64,000 bases of DNA, taken from NCBI RefSeq assembly GCF_026278345.1, contig NZ_CP111085.1, forward strand, positions 2,182,001 through 2,246,000, read 5' to 3'. The notes beneath the pieces were generated by a model that saw nothing but the letters and a program-made list of their open reading frames with translations, searched no databases and was not told the DNA's origin. The position numbers and the translations under genes were made by a program. Of this stretch, positions 41,167 through 49,828 are shown one piece after another (the first letter of the stretch is position 1; every line of letters starts with the position of its first letter). This DNA is from Tellurirhabdus rosea (GTDB taxonomy: Bacteria > Bacteroidota > Bacteroidia > Cytophagales > Spirosomataceae).

Positions 41167-43284
41167 ATGAAATCAACATACATCCTCGCCGCCGCGCTGG
41201 CGGTACTGGGGCTGACAGCTCAGGCGCAGAAGCTTGATAGGTCAAAACTTCCGGCGGATGCCCCCGCTCCCACGATCAAAGTCGGCCAGCCGACCTCCTT
41301 TACGCTTGCCAACGGGTTGAAAGTGTTTGTCGTTCAGAACAACAAGCTACCGCGCGTGGCGGTCAACCTGCTGCTGGATTATGAACCCATTCTGGAAGGC
41401 GACAAGGCCGGATACGTGTCCATCGCTGGTGACCTGATGCGGACGGGCACCAAGACCCGCTCCAAAGACCAGCTCGACGAGGAAGTGGACTTTATCGGGG
41501 CTACGCTGAGCACCTCCCCGACGGGCCTCTACGCCTCTTCGCTGAAAAAGCACCTGCCGAAGCTGATGGAACTGACAGCCGACGTGCTGCTCAATCCCAA
41601 CTTCACCCAGGCCGAACTCGACAAGCTGAAAAAGCAGAACAAATCGGCGCTGGCCTCGGCCAAGGACAACCCGAACGCCATCGCCAACCGCGTGGGCGCC
41701 ATGCTCGTTTACGGCAAAAACCATCCGTACGGCGAGCCGGATACCGAGCAGACCATCGACAACATCACGCTGGAGGACTGCCGGAAGTTCTACGAAACCT
41801 ACTACCGTCCGAACGTCGGTTACCTGGCCGTGGTGGGCGACATCACACCCGCCGAGGCACGGACGATGGTCGAGAAGTATTTTGGCAACTGGAAGCGCGG
41901 CGAGGTGCCCGCCCCGACCTACGAAATTCCGAAAGCCCCTGAGAAAACGAAAGTGGTGATTGTCGACAAACCGAGCGCCGTGCAGTCGATTGTCCACGTT
42001 CAGTATCCGGTAGTGCTGAAGCCCTATACCGACGAGTCGATCCGGGCCAGCATCGCCAACGACATTCTGGGCGGCGGCGAAGCCCGTCTGTTCAACAACC
42101 TGCGCGAGAAGCGGGGCTTTACGTACGGCGCTTATTCGTCCCTGTCGAGCGACCGGCTCGTGGGTCGTTTCCGGGCGACGGCCAGCGTACGGAACGCCGT
42201 CACGGACAGCGCCGTAGCGGAGTTCATGAACGAACTGAAGGCCATCCGCAGCAGCAAGCCGACGGCCGAAGAACTGAGCCGGACCAAGAGCGCCTTTGCC
42301 GGTAACTTCATTTTCTCGCTCGAAAATCCGCAGACGATCGCCAACTTCGCCATCAGCACGGCCCGGTACAACCTCCCGCAGGACTTTTTCGCCAATTACC
42401 TGAAAAAGATCGATGCCGTGACGGATGCCGACGTACAGCAGGTGGCGACGCAGCTCGTCAAGCCCGAAAACGCCTACATCATGGTCGTTGGAAAAGCGTC
42501 CGAGATTGCCGAAAAGCTGAAGAAATTCGGGCCGCTGGAGTTTTACGACGTAAACGGCAACAAGGTGGAAGCACCCGCCGCCGCCGCATCGGCCGCCCAG
42601 TCGGCTCCGGGCCGGACGTCTACCTCGGCCTCCGCTGCCGGGATGACGGCCCAGCAGGTCATCGACAAGTACCTCACGGCCATCGGCGGCAAAGAGGCGC
42701 TGTCGAAAATCAACGACCTCACCATCAGCATGACGACCGAAATGCAGGGCCAGACGATGGAAATGGTGCGCAAGGCCAAATCGCCCAACAAATCCTCGAT
42801 GGTTGTCTACGCGATGGGCATGGAAGCGATGAAAATGGTCAGCGACGGTCAGAAGGTAAGCCGGACGGCCCGGGGCAACACCAGCGTCCTGGAGGGCAAG
42901 GAGGCCCAGCAGGTGCTGCTGTCCAACGGCCTTTTCCCGGAGATGAACTTTGCCGCCAACGGGGTTAAAAGTACGCTTCAGGGCACCGAGAAAATTGAGG
43001 GCAAAGACGCCTACGTGGTGGCCCATGCCTCGGCCGACGGCGCCGTCACCTGGACGGACTTCTACGACGTAGCGACCGGCCTGAAAGTACAGACCGTCAC
43101 GGTAGGCCGCGGCCGGCAGGGCGATCAGGAGCAGGTGGTGAAAGTAGGCGATTATAAAGTCGTCAACGGCGTGAAGATTCCGCACACCATCCGCCAGAAT
43201 TTCGGCCCGATGGAAATGACGCTTTCGGTCAACAAGGTAGATGTCAACAAAGGCCTCAAAGACTCTGATTTCAAAGTAAATTAA
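41167..43284 (+). CDS. M16 family protein without zinc motif, fused to a C-terminal lipoprotein-binding-like domain
   Basis: A 705-aa exported protein (signal peptide ending AQA, about residue 20). The M16 domain pair spans about 35-470, but the HxxEH motif is absent: the corresponding segment reads VSIAGDLMRTGTKT. An R/Y substrate-binding pair typical of the inactive partner is present (FNNLREKRGFTYGAYSSLSS). After an Ala/Ser-rich linker (472-497), a separate domain of about 200 residues (VIDKYLTAIGGKEALSKINDL ... MEMTLSVNKVDVNKGLKDSDF) resembles the outer-membrane lipoprotein-sorting/LolA-like fold. It likely forms the regulatory subunit of the protease upstream. Confidence 0.88.
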   Translation: MKSTYILAAALAVLGLTAQAQKLDRSKLPADAPAPTIKVGQPTSFTLANGLKVFVVQNNKLPRVAVNLLLDYEPILEGDKAGYVSIAGDLMRTGTKTRSKDQLDEEVDFIGATLSTSPTGLYASSLKKHLPKLMELTADVLLNPNFTQAELDKLKKQNKSALASAKDNPNAIANRVGAMLVYGKNHPYGEPDTEQTIDNITLEDCRKFYETYYRPNVGYLAVVGDITPAEARTMVEKYFGNWKRGEVPAPTYEIPKAPEKTKVVIVDKPSAVQSIVHVQYPVVLKPYTDESIRASIANDILGGGEARLFNNLREKRGFTYGAYSSLSSDRLVGRFRATASVRNAVTDSAVAEFMNELKAIRSSKPTAEELSRTKSAFAGNFIFSLENPQTIANFAISTARYNLPQDFFANYLKKIDAVTDADVQQVATQLVKPENAYIMVVGKASEIAEKLKKFGPLEFYDVNGNKVEAPAAAASAAQSAPGRTSTSASAAGMTAQQVIDKYLTAIGGKEALSKINDLTISMTTEMQGQTMEMVRKAKSPNKSSMVVYAMGMEAMKMVSDGQKVSRTARGNTSVLEGKEAQQVLLSNGLFPEMNFAANGVKSTLQGTEKIEGKDAYVVAHASADGAVTWTDFYDVATGLKVQTVTVGRGRQGDQEQVVKVGDYKVVNGVKIPHTIRQNFGPMEMTLSVNKVDVNKGLKDSDFKVN

Positions 43285-43313
43285 TCAGGGCTGATTTTAA
43301 TCAAGTTTTTCTG

Positions 43314-43346
43314 AGCGCGTCGGATAATTATCTGGCGCGCTTTTTG
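43314..43346 (+). terminator. Terminator of the M16 operon
   Basis: AGCGCG (43314-43319) pairs with CGCGCT (43336-43341) and is followed by a T run. It is a moderate stem with a 16-nt loop. Confidence 0.65.
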
Positions 43347-43378
43347 TTAATCCTGTTTTAATCAGTTTATTACCATTC

Positions 43379-43694
43379 GCTGCCGGGCTTACCCGACTGC
43401 CCTTAGGGGCCAGGGTCGGCAGCTTTTATGCACGGTCACGACCGTTTTACCCGAAAACTGCCGTGACGCAACGGCGATCTTGGGGTCTATAAGGAACGCT
43501 GGCAAGCCATTGAGGCCCCGGCGGCATTCTGTCACTGTCCTACAAAAGTTGAAACATGGGTAGCCCTGGAGGTCGGCACTTGTCGTGAGTCGCTGTCCTT
43601 CGGCGGGCTGCCTTTACGCGCGTCACTCCTACCGCCTGCTTAATGCCAACTTTTGCGGCTGGCCAATTCGTCGGCCGCATTTCTGTCAACCGGA
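43379..43694. other. Structured non-coding stretch of unknown nature
   Basis: No credible gene is seen here. GCTGCCG (43379-43385) pairs with CGGCAGC (43427-43433), ending in TTTT. Next comes CACGG...GTTTT-acccg-AAAAC...CCGTG (about 43431-43475), a second nested hairpin. The remainder to the next ATG is GC-rich without repeats. It could be a small RNA or a leader of the GT39-like gene; no known RNA family is recognised. Confidence 0.3.
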
Positions 43695-45278
43695 ATGACC
43701 AGACTGTCCAGATCGTTACCCGCTATCTTGTTTCTTTTTTACGCGTGCTGCCTCGCCGTACTTACCTACCGGCATGAGATGTGGCGCGACGAACTTCAGG
43801 CGTGGCTGATCGCATTGCAGAGCCGCAGCCTGTCCGAACTTTTCTCGAACACCGCCTACGAAGGCCACCCGAAGCTTTGGTTCATCCTGTTGTGGCTTCT
43901 GGCCAAAATCAGCGCCAGCCCGTTCATGGTGCAGGTCCTGAACTACGGCGTTACGCTGGCTTCGGCCTGGATTATCTGCTTCAGAAGCCCGTTCCGGATT
44001 TACGAAAAGGCCCTGCTCATCTTCGGTTATTTCTTCCTGTTCGAATACGGCCTGATTGCCCGTAACTACCAGATTGCCAGTTTCCTGTTTCTGCTTATTG
44101 CTCTGCGCTGGAAAGATCTGCCGGGCAGCGCCGGGTGGATTGGCGTGTTGCTGGCGCTGCTGATTCACTGCAATGCCTTTGCCATGCTGGCCGGATTTGG
44201 CATCACGGCTGCCCTGCTGCGCCGGAAGTTTCTGCAAGACAGGCTGTTTTTTCTCCGTCCGAAGGCGCTGCTGCCCTTTGTGCTGATTGGAACCAGTTTT
44301 CTGCTGTTTGTTATCTCCGTAAAACCTCCGGCAGATTCCAGTTACATTCCCGGCTGGTTTGTCGAGCTGAATGCCCAACGTATTCTGGCGGTCGTTACCC
44401 GCACCAACCTGGCCTTTTTCCCCATTCCGTCCTTCACCCATGCATTCTGGGACACGTACTGGATCAGCAATCTGCAGCTCCGGCGTCTGCTGGCTATCGC
44501 GGTGGCTGGCGGTATTTTCTACATGTTCCGGAAAAAGAGAGAACTGCTGCTCATGATGGCCGTGAGCCTGGTGATGGTTTACCTGTTTGGGTATGTCAAA
44601 TCTCCTGGCGCTATGCGGCACAATGGCAATCTGTTCCTCGTTTTTATCGTCTGTTGCTGGATTTATTTTCAGGAGGAACACCGGACGCCGCCGACCCGCT
44701 GGCCTTTCTGGCTGCTGCTGCTGGGCAATTTTGTCAGCGGCCTGTACGCGGCTTCGATGGATTACCGGTACCCGTTCTCTTCCGCCAGGCAGACCGCCGA
44801 CTACCTGAGAGCCGCCCACGTCAATCACTATGCCGTCGGGATCAACTACTTCCTGATTCCCGTGGCCGGTTACCTCGAAAAGCCCGGTCTTTCTCTTAAT
44901 TCGCAGCTCGAACGCCCGTTTATTTTATGGCGAACGTCCGAATACTCGGACAACGTGAAGAATCTTTCGGACTCCGTGCTGGTCGAACGTTTCATGACTT
45001 ACCGACAGCGCTATCCGGACGCCGTTCTGCTGATGCACCATTTTCCGCTAAAACAGTCGTCTTTCGGCGGCCAAAACAACCCGGTGCTGCGCTTGTCCAC
45101 GGGTCAATACCGCCAGAGTTGCCGGCGGGCGTTTGCGGATGGCATTCGGGACGATGAGAGCTATTACGTGGTCGATCTCTCGCCCGTTCACTTAAAATCG
45201 ACCGCCGCCATAACGGCCTCATCGCCCACCCGGGCGTTGGCCGGACGCGGAAACTCGGCCGTGAAGACGGTCAACTGA
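43695..45278 (+). CDS. GT39/ArnT-like integral membrane glycosyltransferase
   Basis: The ATG at 43695 (MTRLSRSLPAILFLFY) is preferred over an in-frame TTG 14 codons earlier. The 527-aa protein has about ten helices. After the first helix it carries WRDELQAWLIALQ, and then YEGHPKLWFILLWLL. The DE and the GHP motif are hallmarks of the GT-C fold (PMT/ArnT, GT39/GT83), in which the Asp is catalytic and polyprenyl-phosphate sugars are donors. The acceptor is unknown. The last 30 codons overlap the convergent esterase gene by 91 bp, so the natural C-terminus may be longer than its relatives. Confidence 0.7.
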   Translation: MTRLSRSLPAILFLFYACCLAVLTYRHEMWRDELQAWLIALQSRSLSELFSNTAYEGHPKLWFILLWLLAKISASPFMVQVLNYGVTLASAWIICFRSPFRIYEKALLIFGYFFLFEYGLIARNYQIASFLFLLIALRWKDLPGSAGWIGVLLALLIHCNAFAMLAGFGITAALLRRKFLQDRLFFLRPKALLPFVLIGTSFLLFVISVKPPADSSYIPGWFVELNAQRILAVVTRTNLAFFPIPSFTHAFWDTYWISNLQLRRLLAIAVAGGIFYMFRKKRELLLMMAVSLVMVYLFGYVKSPGAMRHNGNLFLVFIVCCWIYFQEEHRTPPTRWPFWLLLLGNFVSGLYAASMDYRYPFSSARQTADYLRAAHVNHYAVGINYFLIPVAGYLEKPGLSLNSQLERPFILWRTSEYSDNVKNLSDSVLVERFMTYRQRYPDAVLLMHHFPLKQSSFGGQNNPVLRLSTGQYRQSCRRAFADGIRDDESYYVVDLSPVHLKSTAAITASSPTRALAGRGNSAVKTVN

Positions 45279-46357
45279 GCGGGAGTCAGCACGGTTGCGC
45301 CGCTTTCGTCCAGCTGGCCGTCCGGACCGAACACTTTGGAGGTATCCAGGTTAAAATGTTTTCCGATAAAGCGGTACATCGCCGCCCGTTTAGAGGGGCC
45401 GTAGTCGTGTTTTTCATCCGGAAAATGCGCGAACTCAACCTGGTCTTTTTTTCCGTAAAACCCGTAAATCCGCTGCACGTGCGGAAACTCGACCTCCGGG
45501 GTATTCTTGGTCCAGTCGCCGCCGTCGGAAATCAGCAGCATCGGGCGCGGGGCGGCCAGGGCGGCAATTTCCACATTATTCGTCTGGTATTCTCCGCGCT
45601 TGTGGACCGGCATGCCGCTCTCGCAGGCGCATCCGCCGAAAAAGTAAGCCGACACCATGACGGTCGGGACCGCCAGCGTCACCCGCGGGTCCAGTGCCGT
45701 GAGCATAAACGTCTGCGTGCCGCCGCCCGATTCGCCCGTAACGGCCACCCGCCTGGTATCTACTTCGGGCAGAGAAAGCAGGAAATCCAGACTCCGGAGG
45801 CTGTTGATCGCCTGCAATTTGAAGGCTTTGGACAGTTTGTGCTGCGAAATTGGCTTCTGGTCGCCGTAGCCCACCATGTCGTAGGCGAACACCACGGCCC
45901 CCATCCTCGCCAGAGAAGCGCAGCGTTTCTGGGTGTATTCCATCAGCCGATTGTCGAGGTTGCCGCCATGCCCGTGCGGGCAGATTACGCCGGGCACTTT
46001 GCCTTTCCGGTTCAGCGGCCGGTACAGATTCCCCGTCACATAAATGCCCGGCAGGCTTTCAAACGCCACATTTTCTACCGTATAGCCATCCAGAACCCTG
46101 CGGCTGTGCAGGATGGGTTTGGACGTGGGCCGGGGCGGCAGGGATTCCAGTTCGGCGCCGCGCCGGATTTGCGCCCGGATTTCCCCGGCCCGTTTTTTCC
46201 AGTCGGCCAGGGTCGTGTAGGCGGACGCCTGTTTTTCGAGAAAGGCTTTTCCCTGGGCTTCGGTGAAATAAGCGCCCTGGCAAAGCTCGGGAGCCGTCTG
46301 GGCGGCGGCCCCGGTCATAAGCAGCAGACCAAGGCCAATGAGGATGCGGGTTTTCAT
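45188..46357 (-). CDS. Exported alpha/beta hydrolase (acetyl xylan esterase-like)
   Basis: The start at 46357 (MKTRILIGLGLLLMTGAAAQ) gives a signal peptide and a 389-aa product; the longer frame reads through a palindrome and is discarded. The alpha/beta hydrolase core has the oxyanion-hole region PGVICPHGHGG and the nucleophile elbow GESGGG. The likely acid is in the LISDGGDWTKN region and the likely His in EKHDYG. The family includes acetyl xylan and related polysaccharide esterases. It diverges from gldG across a 49-bp palindrome and overlaps the convergent GT39-like gene by 91 bp at its 3' end. Confidence 0.8.
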   Translation of the reverse strand: MKTRILIGLGLLLMTGAAAQTAPELCQGAYFTEAQGKAFLEKQASAYTTLADWKKRAGEIRAQIRRGAELESLPPRPTSKPILHSRRVLDGYTVENVAFESLPGIYVTGNLYRPLNRKGKVPGVICPHGHGGNLDNRLMEYTQKRCASLARMGAVVFAYDMVGYGDQKPISQHKLSKAFKLQAINSLRSLDFLLSLPEVDTRRVAVTGESGGGTQTFMLTALDPRVTLAVPTVMVSAYFFGGCACESGMPVHKRGEYQTNNVEIAALAAPRPMLLISDGGDWTKNTPEVEFPHVQRIYGFYGKKDQVEFAHFPDEKHDYGPSKRAAMYRFIGKHFNLDTSKVFGPDGQLDESGATVLTPAQLTVFTAEFPRPANARVGDEAVMAAVDFK

Positions 46358-46410
46358 GGTTTCAAAAGCTACTGCCAAACAAAATCTATCCATAAAAGAA
46401 GTGCCTGATT

Positions 46411-46459
46411 CCCGGAGGACCCATGCCATATCTGTGAGATATGGCATGGGTCCTCCGGG
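46411..46459. repeat. 49-bp near-perfect palindrome between divergent genes
   Basis: CCCGGAGGACCCATGCCATA... (arm 46411-46433) pairs perfectly with 46437-46459 around a GTG loop. Unlike the others it lies upstream of two divergent genes (esterase and gldG) rather than at 3' ends. The arms lack the word repeats of the main set. It could be a regulator-binding site or a hairpin in either 5' leader. Confidence 0.85.
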
Positions 46460-46523
46460 CGCCAAAGCGGTTTTTTGCTACTTTCGCACAACGCCAGCGG
46501 ACGGATTGGCGTTTACTAACCAT

Positions 46524-48179
46524 ATGAAGTCAACGCTGTCGCGCTTTTTGGTGGTCCTGGCCGTTCTGGCCGCCGTTAATCTGCTCTCTTCCTTTTTGTT
46601 TTTTCGCCTCGATCTGACCGAGGAAGGCCGCTATACCCTTTCGGATGCCACGGAAAATCTGCTGACCAACCTCGATGATGACATTCACGTCGATGTGTAC
46701 CTGACCGGCGACCTGCCACCGGGCTTCAAACGCCTGGAAACCAGCATTCGCGAAACCCTGGAAGAGTTCGAAGCCCGCTCCGGCCAGGATTTCACCTACC
46801 GGTTTATCGACCCCGCCGCCATTGCCAACGAGCAGGAGCGGGTTGCTTTTCAGACCAAATTGATCGAAAAAGGGCTGAATCCGACCAACGTGCTGTCGGG
46901 CAGCGGCGGCGAACGCAGCGAAAAGCTCATTTTTCCGTATGCGCTGGTGTCGTACCAGGGTCGCGAGAAGTCGGTGCTGCTGCTGCGGGGCAACCGGGCG
47001 GCCTCGTCGGAAGAACAGCTGAACCAGTCGGTGGAAGGACTGGAATACCAGTTTGCCTCCGCCGTCCGGCAACTGACCCTCAAAAACCGGAAAGTGCTGG
47101 GCGTGACCGTGACTTACACGGACGTGCAGCCGCTGCGATTATCGGACTTGCTGGCAACCCTGCAACAGACGTACGAGGTGAAGCTGATCGACCTCCAGGC
47201 TTCCCGCGACCTGACGGGCCTCGACGGACTGCTCGTGCCCAAACCTGACCGGCCCTTCTCCGAAGACGACAAATACAAGATCGACCAGTTTGTCGTCGGC
47301 GGCGGCAAGGCGCTGTTCTTTGTGGATGGGCTGAAGATCGACAGCGTCGGGCAGGATGGCACCTACGCCCAGCCGCTGCCGCTGAACCTCGACGACCTGT
47401 TTTTCCGCTGGGGCGTCCGGGTAAATCGAAACATCATTAAGGATTTAAGCAGCGCCTTTATTCCGTTAAATGTGGGCATGTCGGGCGACAAACCGAACAT
47501 TCAGCTGCTGCCGTGGCGGTTTTTTCCGTTGATTAATAATTTCGGGAAAAGTCCGGTTGTCCGGAATCTCGACGCGGTGTACACCCGTTTTGTCAGCACG
47601 ATGGATACGGTGCAGGCCGCGGGCATCACCAAAACGCCGCTGCTGCTGACCTCGCAGTACACCAAACTGCTCAACGCCCCGGCGCTGGTGTCGTACAACG
47701 AAGCCCGGCAGCAGCCCGACCCGCGTACCTACAACAACGGGGTGCAGGCCATCGGCTACCTGCTCGAAGGCACGTTTTCGTCGCTCTACGCCAACCGGAT
47801 TCTCCCCGGCGATCCGCGCGCCGGTACCTTCCGGGCGCAGGGCCAGCCGACGCGGGTGGTCGTCTGCTCGGATGGCGATATTCTGATCAACGACATCAAT
47901 TACCAGACAAACGCCCCGTATCCCCTCGGCTACGACCGATTTTCGCGAAACACATTTGCCAACAAGGATTTTGTGGTGAATGCCGTGGATTACCTGCTGG
48001 ACGACAACGGTGTGGTAGCGGCCCGCGGCCGACAGATCGCCCTGAGACCGTTGGATAAAATCCGGCTGAAAGAAGAGCGCACGAACTGGCAGCTCATCAA
48101 CCTGCTGGCGCCGCTGGCAGTGGTCGCTCTGGTGGGCGTAGTGTGGCAGACGGCCCGGCGGCGGCGGTATGGCCGATAG
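46524..48179 (+). CDS. gldG: Gliding motility ABC transporter component GldG
   Basis: A 551-aa protein with an N-terminal membrane helix (MKSTLSRFLVVLAVLAAVNLLSSFL), a GldG-type GIFT/ABC_transp_aux domain (DLTEEGRYTLSDATENLL, LFPYALVSYQG-like segment FPYALVSYQGREKSVLLL) and a C-terminal helix (LLAPLAVVALVGVVWQT). Its usual partners are the GldF permease and GldA ATPase; gldF is absent next to it, since the upstream gene is the divergent esterase. GldA, GldF and GldG are needed for gliding in flavobacteria, but their Cytophagales homologues may have general envelope roles. dnaN follows 169 bases downstream. Confidence 0.9.
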   Translation: MKSTLSRFLVVLAVLAAVNLLSSFLFFRLDLTEEGRYTLSDATENLLTNLDDDIHVDVYLTGDLPPGFKRLETSIRETLEEFEARSGQDFTYRFIDPAAIANEQERVAFQTKLIEKGLNPTNVLSGSGGERSEKLIFPYALVSYQGREKSVLLLRGNRAASSEEQLNQSVEGLEYQFASAVRQLTLKNRKVLGVTVTYTDVQPLRLSDLLATLQQTYEVKLIDLQASRDLTGLDGLLVPKPDRPFSEDDKYKIDQFVVGGGKALFFVDGLKIDSVGQDGTYAQPLPLNLDDLFFRWGVRVNRNIIKDLSSAFIPLNVGMSGDKPNIQLLPWRFFPLINNFGKSPVVRNLDAVYTRFVSTMDTVQAAGITKTPLLLTSQYTKLLNAPALVSYNEARQQPDPRTYNNGVQAIGYLLEGTFSSLYANRILPGDPRAGTFRAQGQPTRVVVCSDGDILINDINYQTNAPYPLGYDRFSRNTFANKDFVVNAVDYLLDDNGVVAARGRQIALRPLDKIRLKEERTNWQLINLLAPLAVVALVGVVWQTARRRRYGR

Positions 48180-48304
48180 CGCTTCGGCGGTTTTGCAGCG
48201 TTAGCCGGAGAAAAGTCCGCTGAGCGCCGATTTCCTCGGCGCAGTGCGGCCCGCTTCCGCGAAACAAACGCCCCACCGGCACTTCAACTCTCGACTAATT
48301 TTCC

Positions 48305-48312
48305 TAATTTTG
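48305..48312 (+). promoter_or_regulatory. -7 promoter element of dnaN
   Basis: TAATTTTG is an exact -7 match, 36 bases upstream of the dnaN ATG. Confidence 0.5.
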
Positions 48313-48348
48313 CTTACTTACACCTACTGAAGCAAACAGGACCTCGAT

Positions 48349-49470
48349 ATGAAATTCATCGTTTCCTCTCACGTACTACTCAAGCAGCTAGCGGCGATCA
48401 ACGGGGTGGTAGCCACCAATCCGATTGTGCCGATCCTGGAGAACTTCCTGTTCCGTCTGGATGAAAATAAACTGATCGTCACGGCCTCCGACCTGCAAAC
48501 GACGATGATTACGGAAATCGCCGTCGAATCGTCCGAGAGCGGCGGCATTGCCATTCCGGCGAAGCTGCTGCTGGATACGCTGCGCGGCCTGCCCGAACAG
48601 CCGATCACCTTCAACATCGACACGGAAACGTTCGGAACGGAAATTCTGACGGACAACGGCCGCTACAAACTGTCGGGCGAAAACCCGATTGACTTCCCCA
48701 AAATCCCGACCGTCAACAAGAACCTGGCCGTTGAGATTTCGTCGGATGCCCTGCAAAGCGCCATCAACAACACGGTTTTTGCCACCAGCACCGACGACCT
48801 GCGCCCGGCCATGACCGGGGTGTTCCTGCAACTGGGCTCCGACAGCGCGACGTTCGTGGCCACGGACGGACACCGCCTGATCCGGTACCGCCGGACGGAC
48901 ATCAACTCGTCCATCGAGTCGTCGATGATCATCCCGCGCAAGGCCCTCAACCTGATGAAATCGTCGCTGCCCGAAGGCGTCCCCGTGCGGGCGGAGTTCA
49001 GCCAGTCGAACGCGTCCTTCAGCTTCGGCAACACGCAGATGATCTGCCGCCTGATCGACGAGCGTTTCCCGGACTACGAGAACGCCATCCCGACCAACAA
49101 CCCGAACGTGCTGACCATCGGCCGCTCCGACCTGCTGAACTCGCTGAAGCGGATCATGATCTACGCCAACCGCACCACGCACCAGATTCGCCTGTCGCTG
49201 AAGGCCAACCAGTTGACCATCTCGGCCGAAGACCTCGACTACAGCAACGAAGCCAACGAAAAACTGCTGTGCGACTACGACGGCGACAGCATGGAAATCG
49301 GCTTCAACGGCAAGTTTCTGGCCGAAATGCTGAGCAACCTCCAGGCCAAGATGATTTCTCTCGAACTTTCTGCCCCCAACCGCGCCGGCCTGATTATCCC
49401 CGCCGACAAGGAAGAGAACGAGGACATCCTGATGCTGGTGATGCCGGTGATGCTTAATACGTACGCGTAA
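48349..49470 (+). CDS. dnaN: DNA polymerase III beta sliding clamp
   Basis: DnaN forms the ring-shaped dimer that tethers DNA polymerase III to DNA. The 373-aa length and three repeated clamp domains are standard: the N-terminus MKFIVSSHVLLKQLAAINGVV, the inter-domain motif TDGHRLIRYRR (about 179-189), and the C-terminus MLVMPVMLNTYA, which contributes to the protein-binding pocket and ends in the family's usual M-P-M-x-L/N pattern. dnaA is not adjacent. A 48-bp-arm hairpin begins six bases after the stop. Confidence 0.97.
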   Translation: MKFIVSSHVLLKQLAAINGVVATNPIVPILENFLFRLDENKLIVTASDLQTTMITEIAVESSESGGIAIPAKLLLDTLRGLPEQPITFNIDTETFGTEILTDNGRYKLSGENPIDFPKIPTVNKNLAVEISSDALQSAINNTVFATSTDDLRPAMTGVFLQLGSDSATFVATDGHRLIRYRRTDINSSIESSMIIPRKALNLMKSSLPEGVPVRAEFSQSNASFSFGNTQMICRLIDERFPDYENAIPTNNPNVLTIGRSDLLNSLKRIMIYANRTTHQIRLSLKANQLTISAEDLDYSNEANEKLLCDYDGDSMEIGFNGKFLAEMLSNLQAKMISLELSAPNRAGLIIPADKEENEDILMLVMPVMLNTYA

Positions 49471-49475
49471 AATTG

Positions 49476-49589
49476 AATGACTGAATGAGCGGTCCGCCGC
49501 CGCGGTGATTGACTGAATGACTGCTTTGCCGACTCGGTGTTCAGTCACTCAGTCAATCACCGCGGCGGCGGACCGCTCATTCAGTCATT
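49476..49589. repeat. 48-bp inverted repeat with GGTCCGCC core, after dnaN
   Basis: Arms 49476-49523 and 49542-49589 match in 47 of 48 positions around an 18-nt loop. The arm combines TGAATGACTG words with a GC block GCGGTCCGCCGCCGCGG. The sequence GGTCCGCCGC within it is also present in the IS110 target hairpin (25234-25243). Confidence 0.9.
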
Positions 49590-49828
49590 TCACTCATTTC
49601 CCCGTTGCGCTTCCTCAAATTCTGCTTGTCTTCTTTTTCTGCTTTCGTATATTTGGTTTCGTTGCTTTCTGTAACGAACCCTGAAGGTTCCCCATTGCTT
49701 TCTTTTTAGTCTGAATCGTGCACTCCGTCAACTGATTGGGACCTTTACTTTGAAGGATTCATTGCCAGTACATTATATAATGACAACAGGCTGGTGTTCG
49801 CCAACTTTTAACCGGCTTATTGCACACT
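49590..49828 (+). promoter_or_regulatory. Long upstream region of the SNF2 helicase gene
   Basis: TATATTTG (49648-49655) is an exact -7 box, 173 bases before the ATG at 49829, implying a long leader. A pyrimidine-rich stretch precedes it. A frame from 49780 overlapping the helicase start shows no similarity and is not called. Confidence 0.35.
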
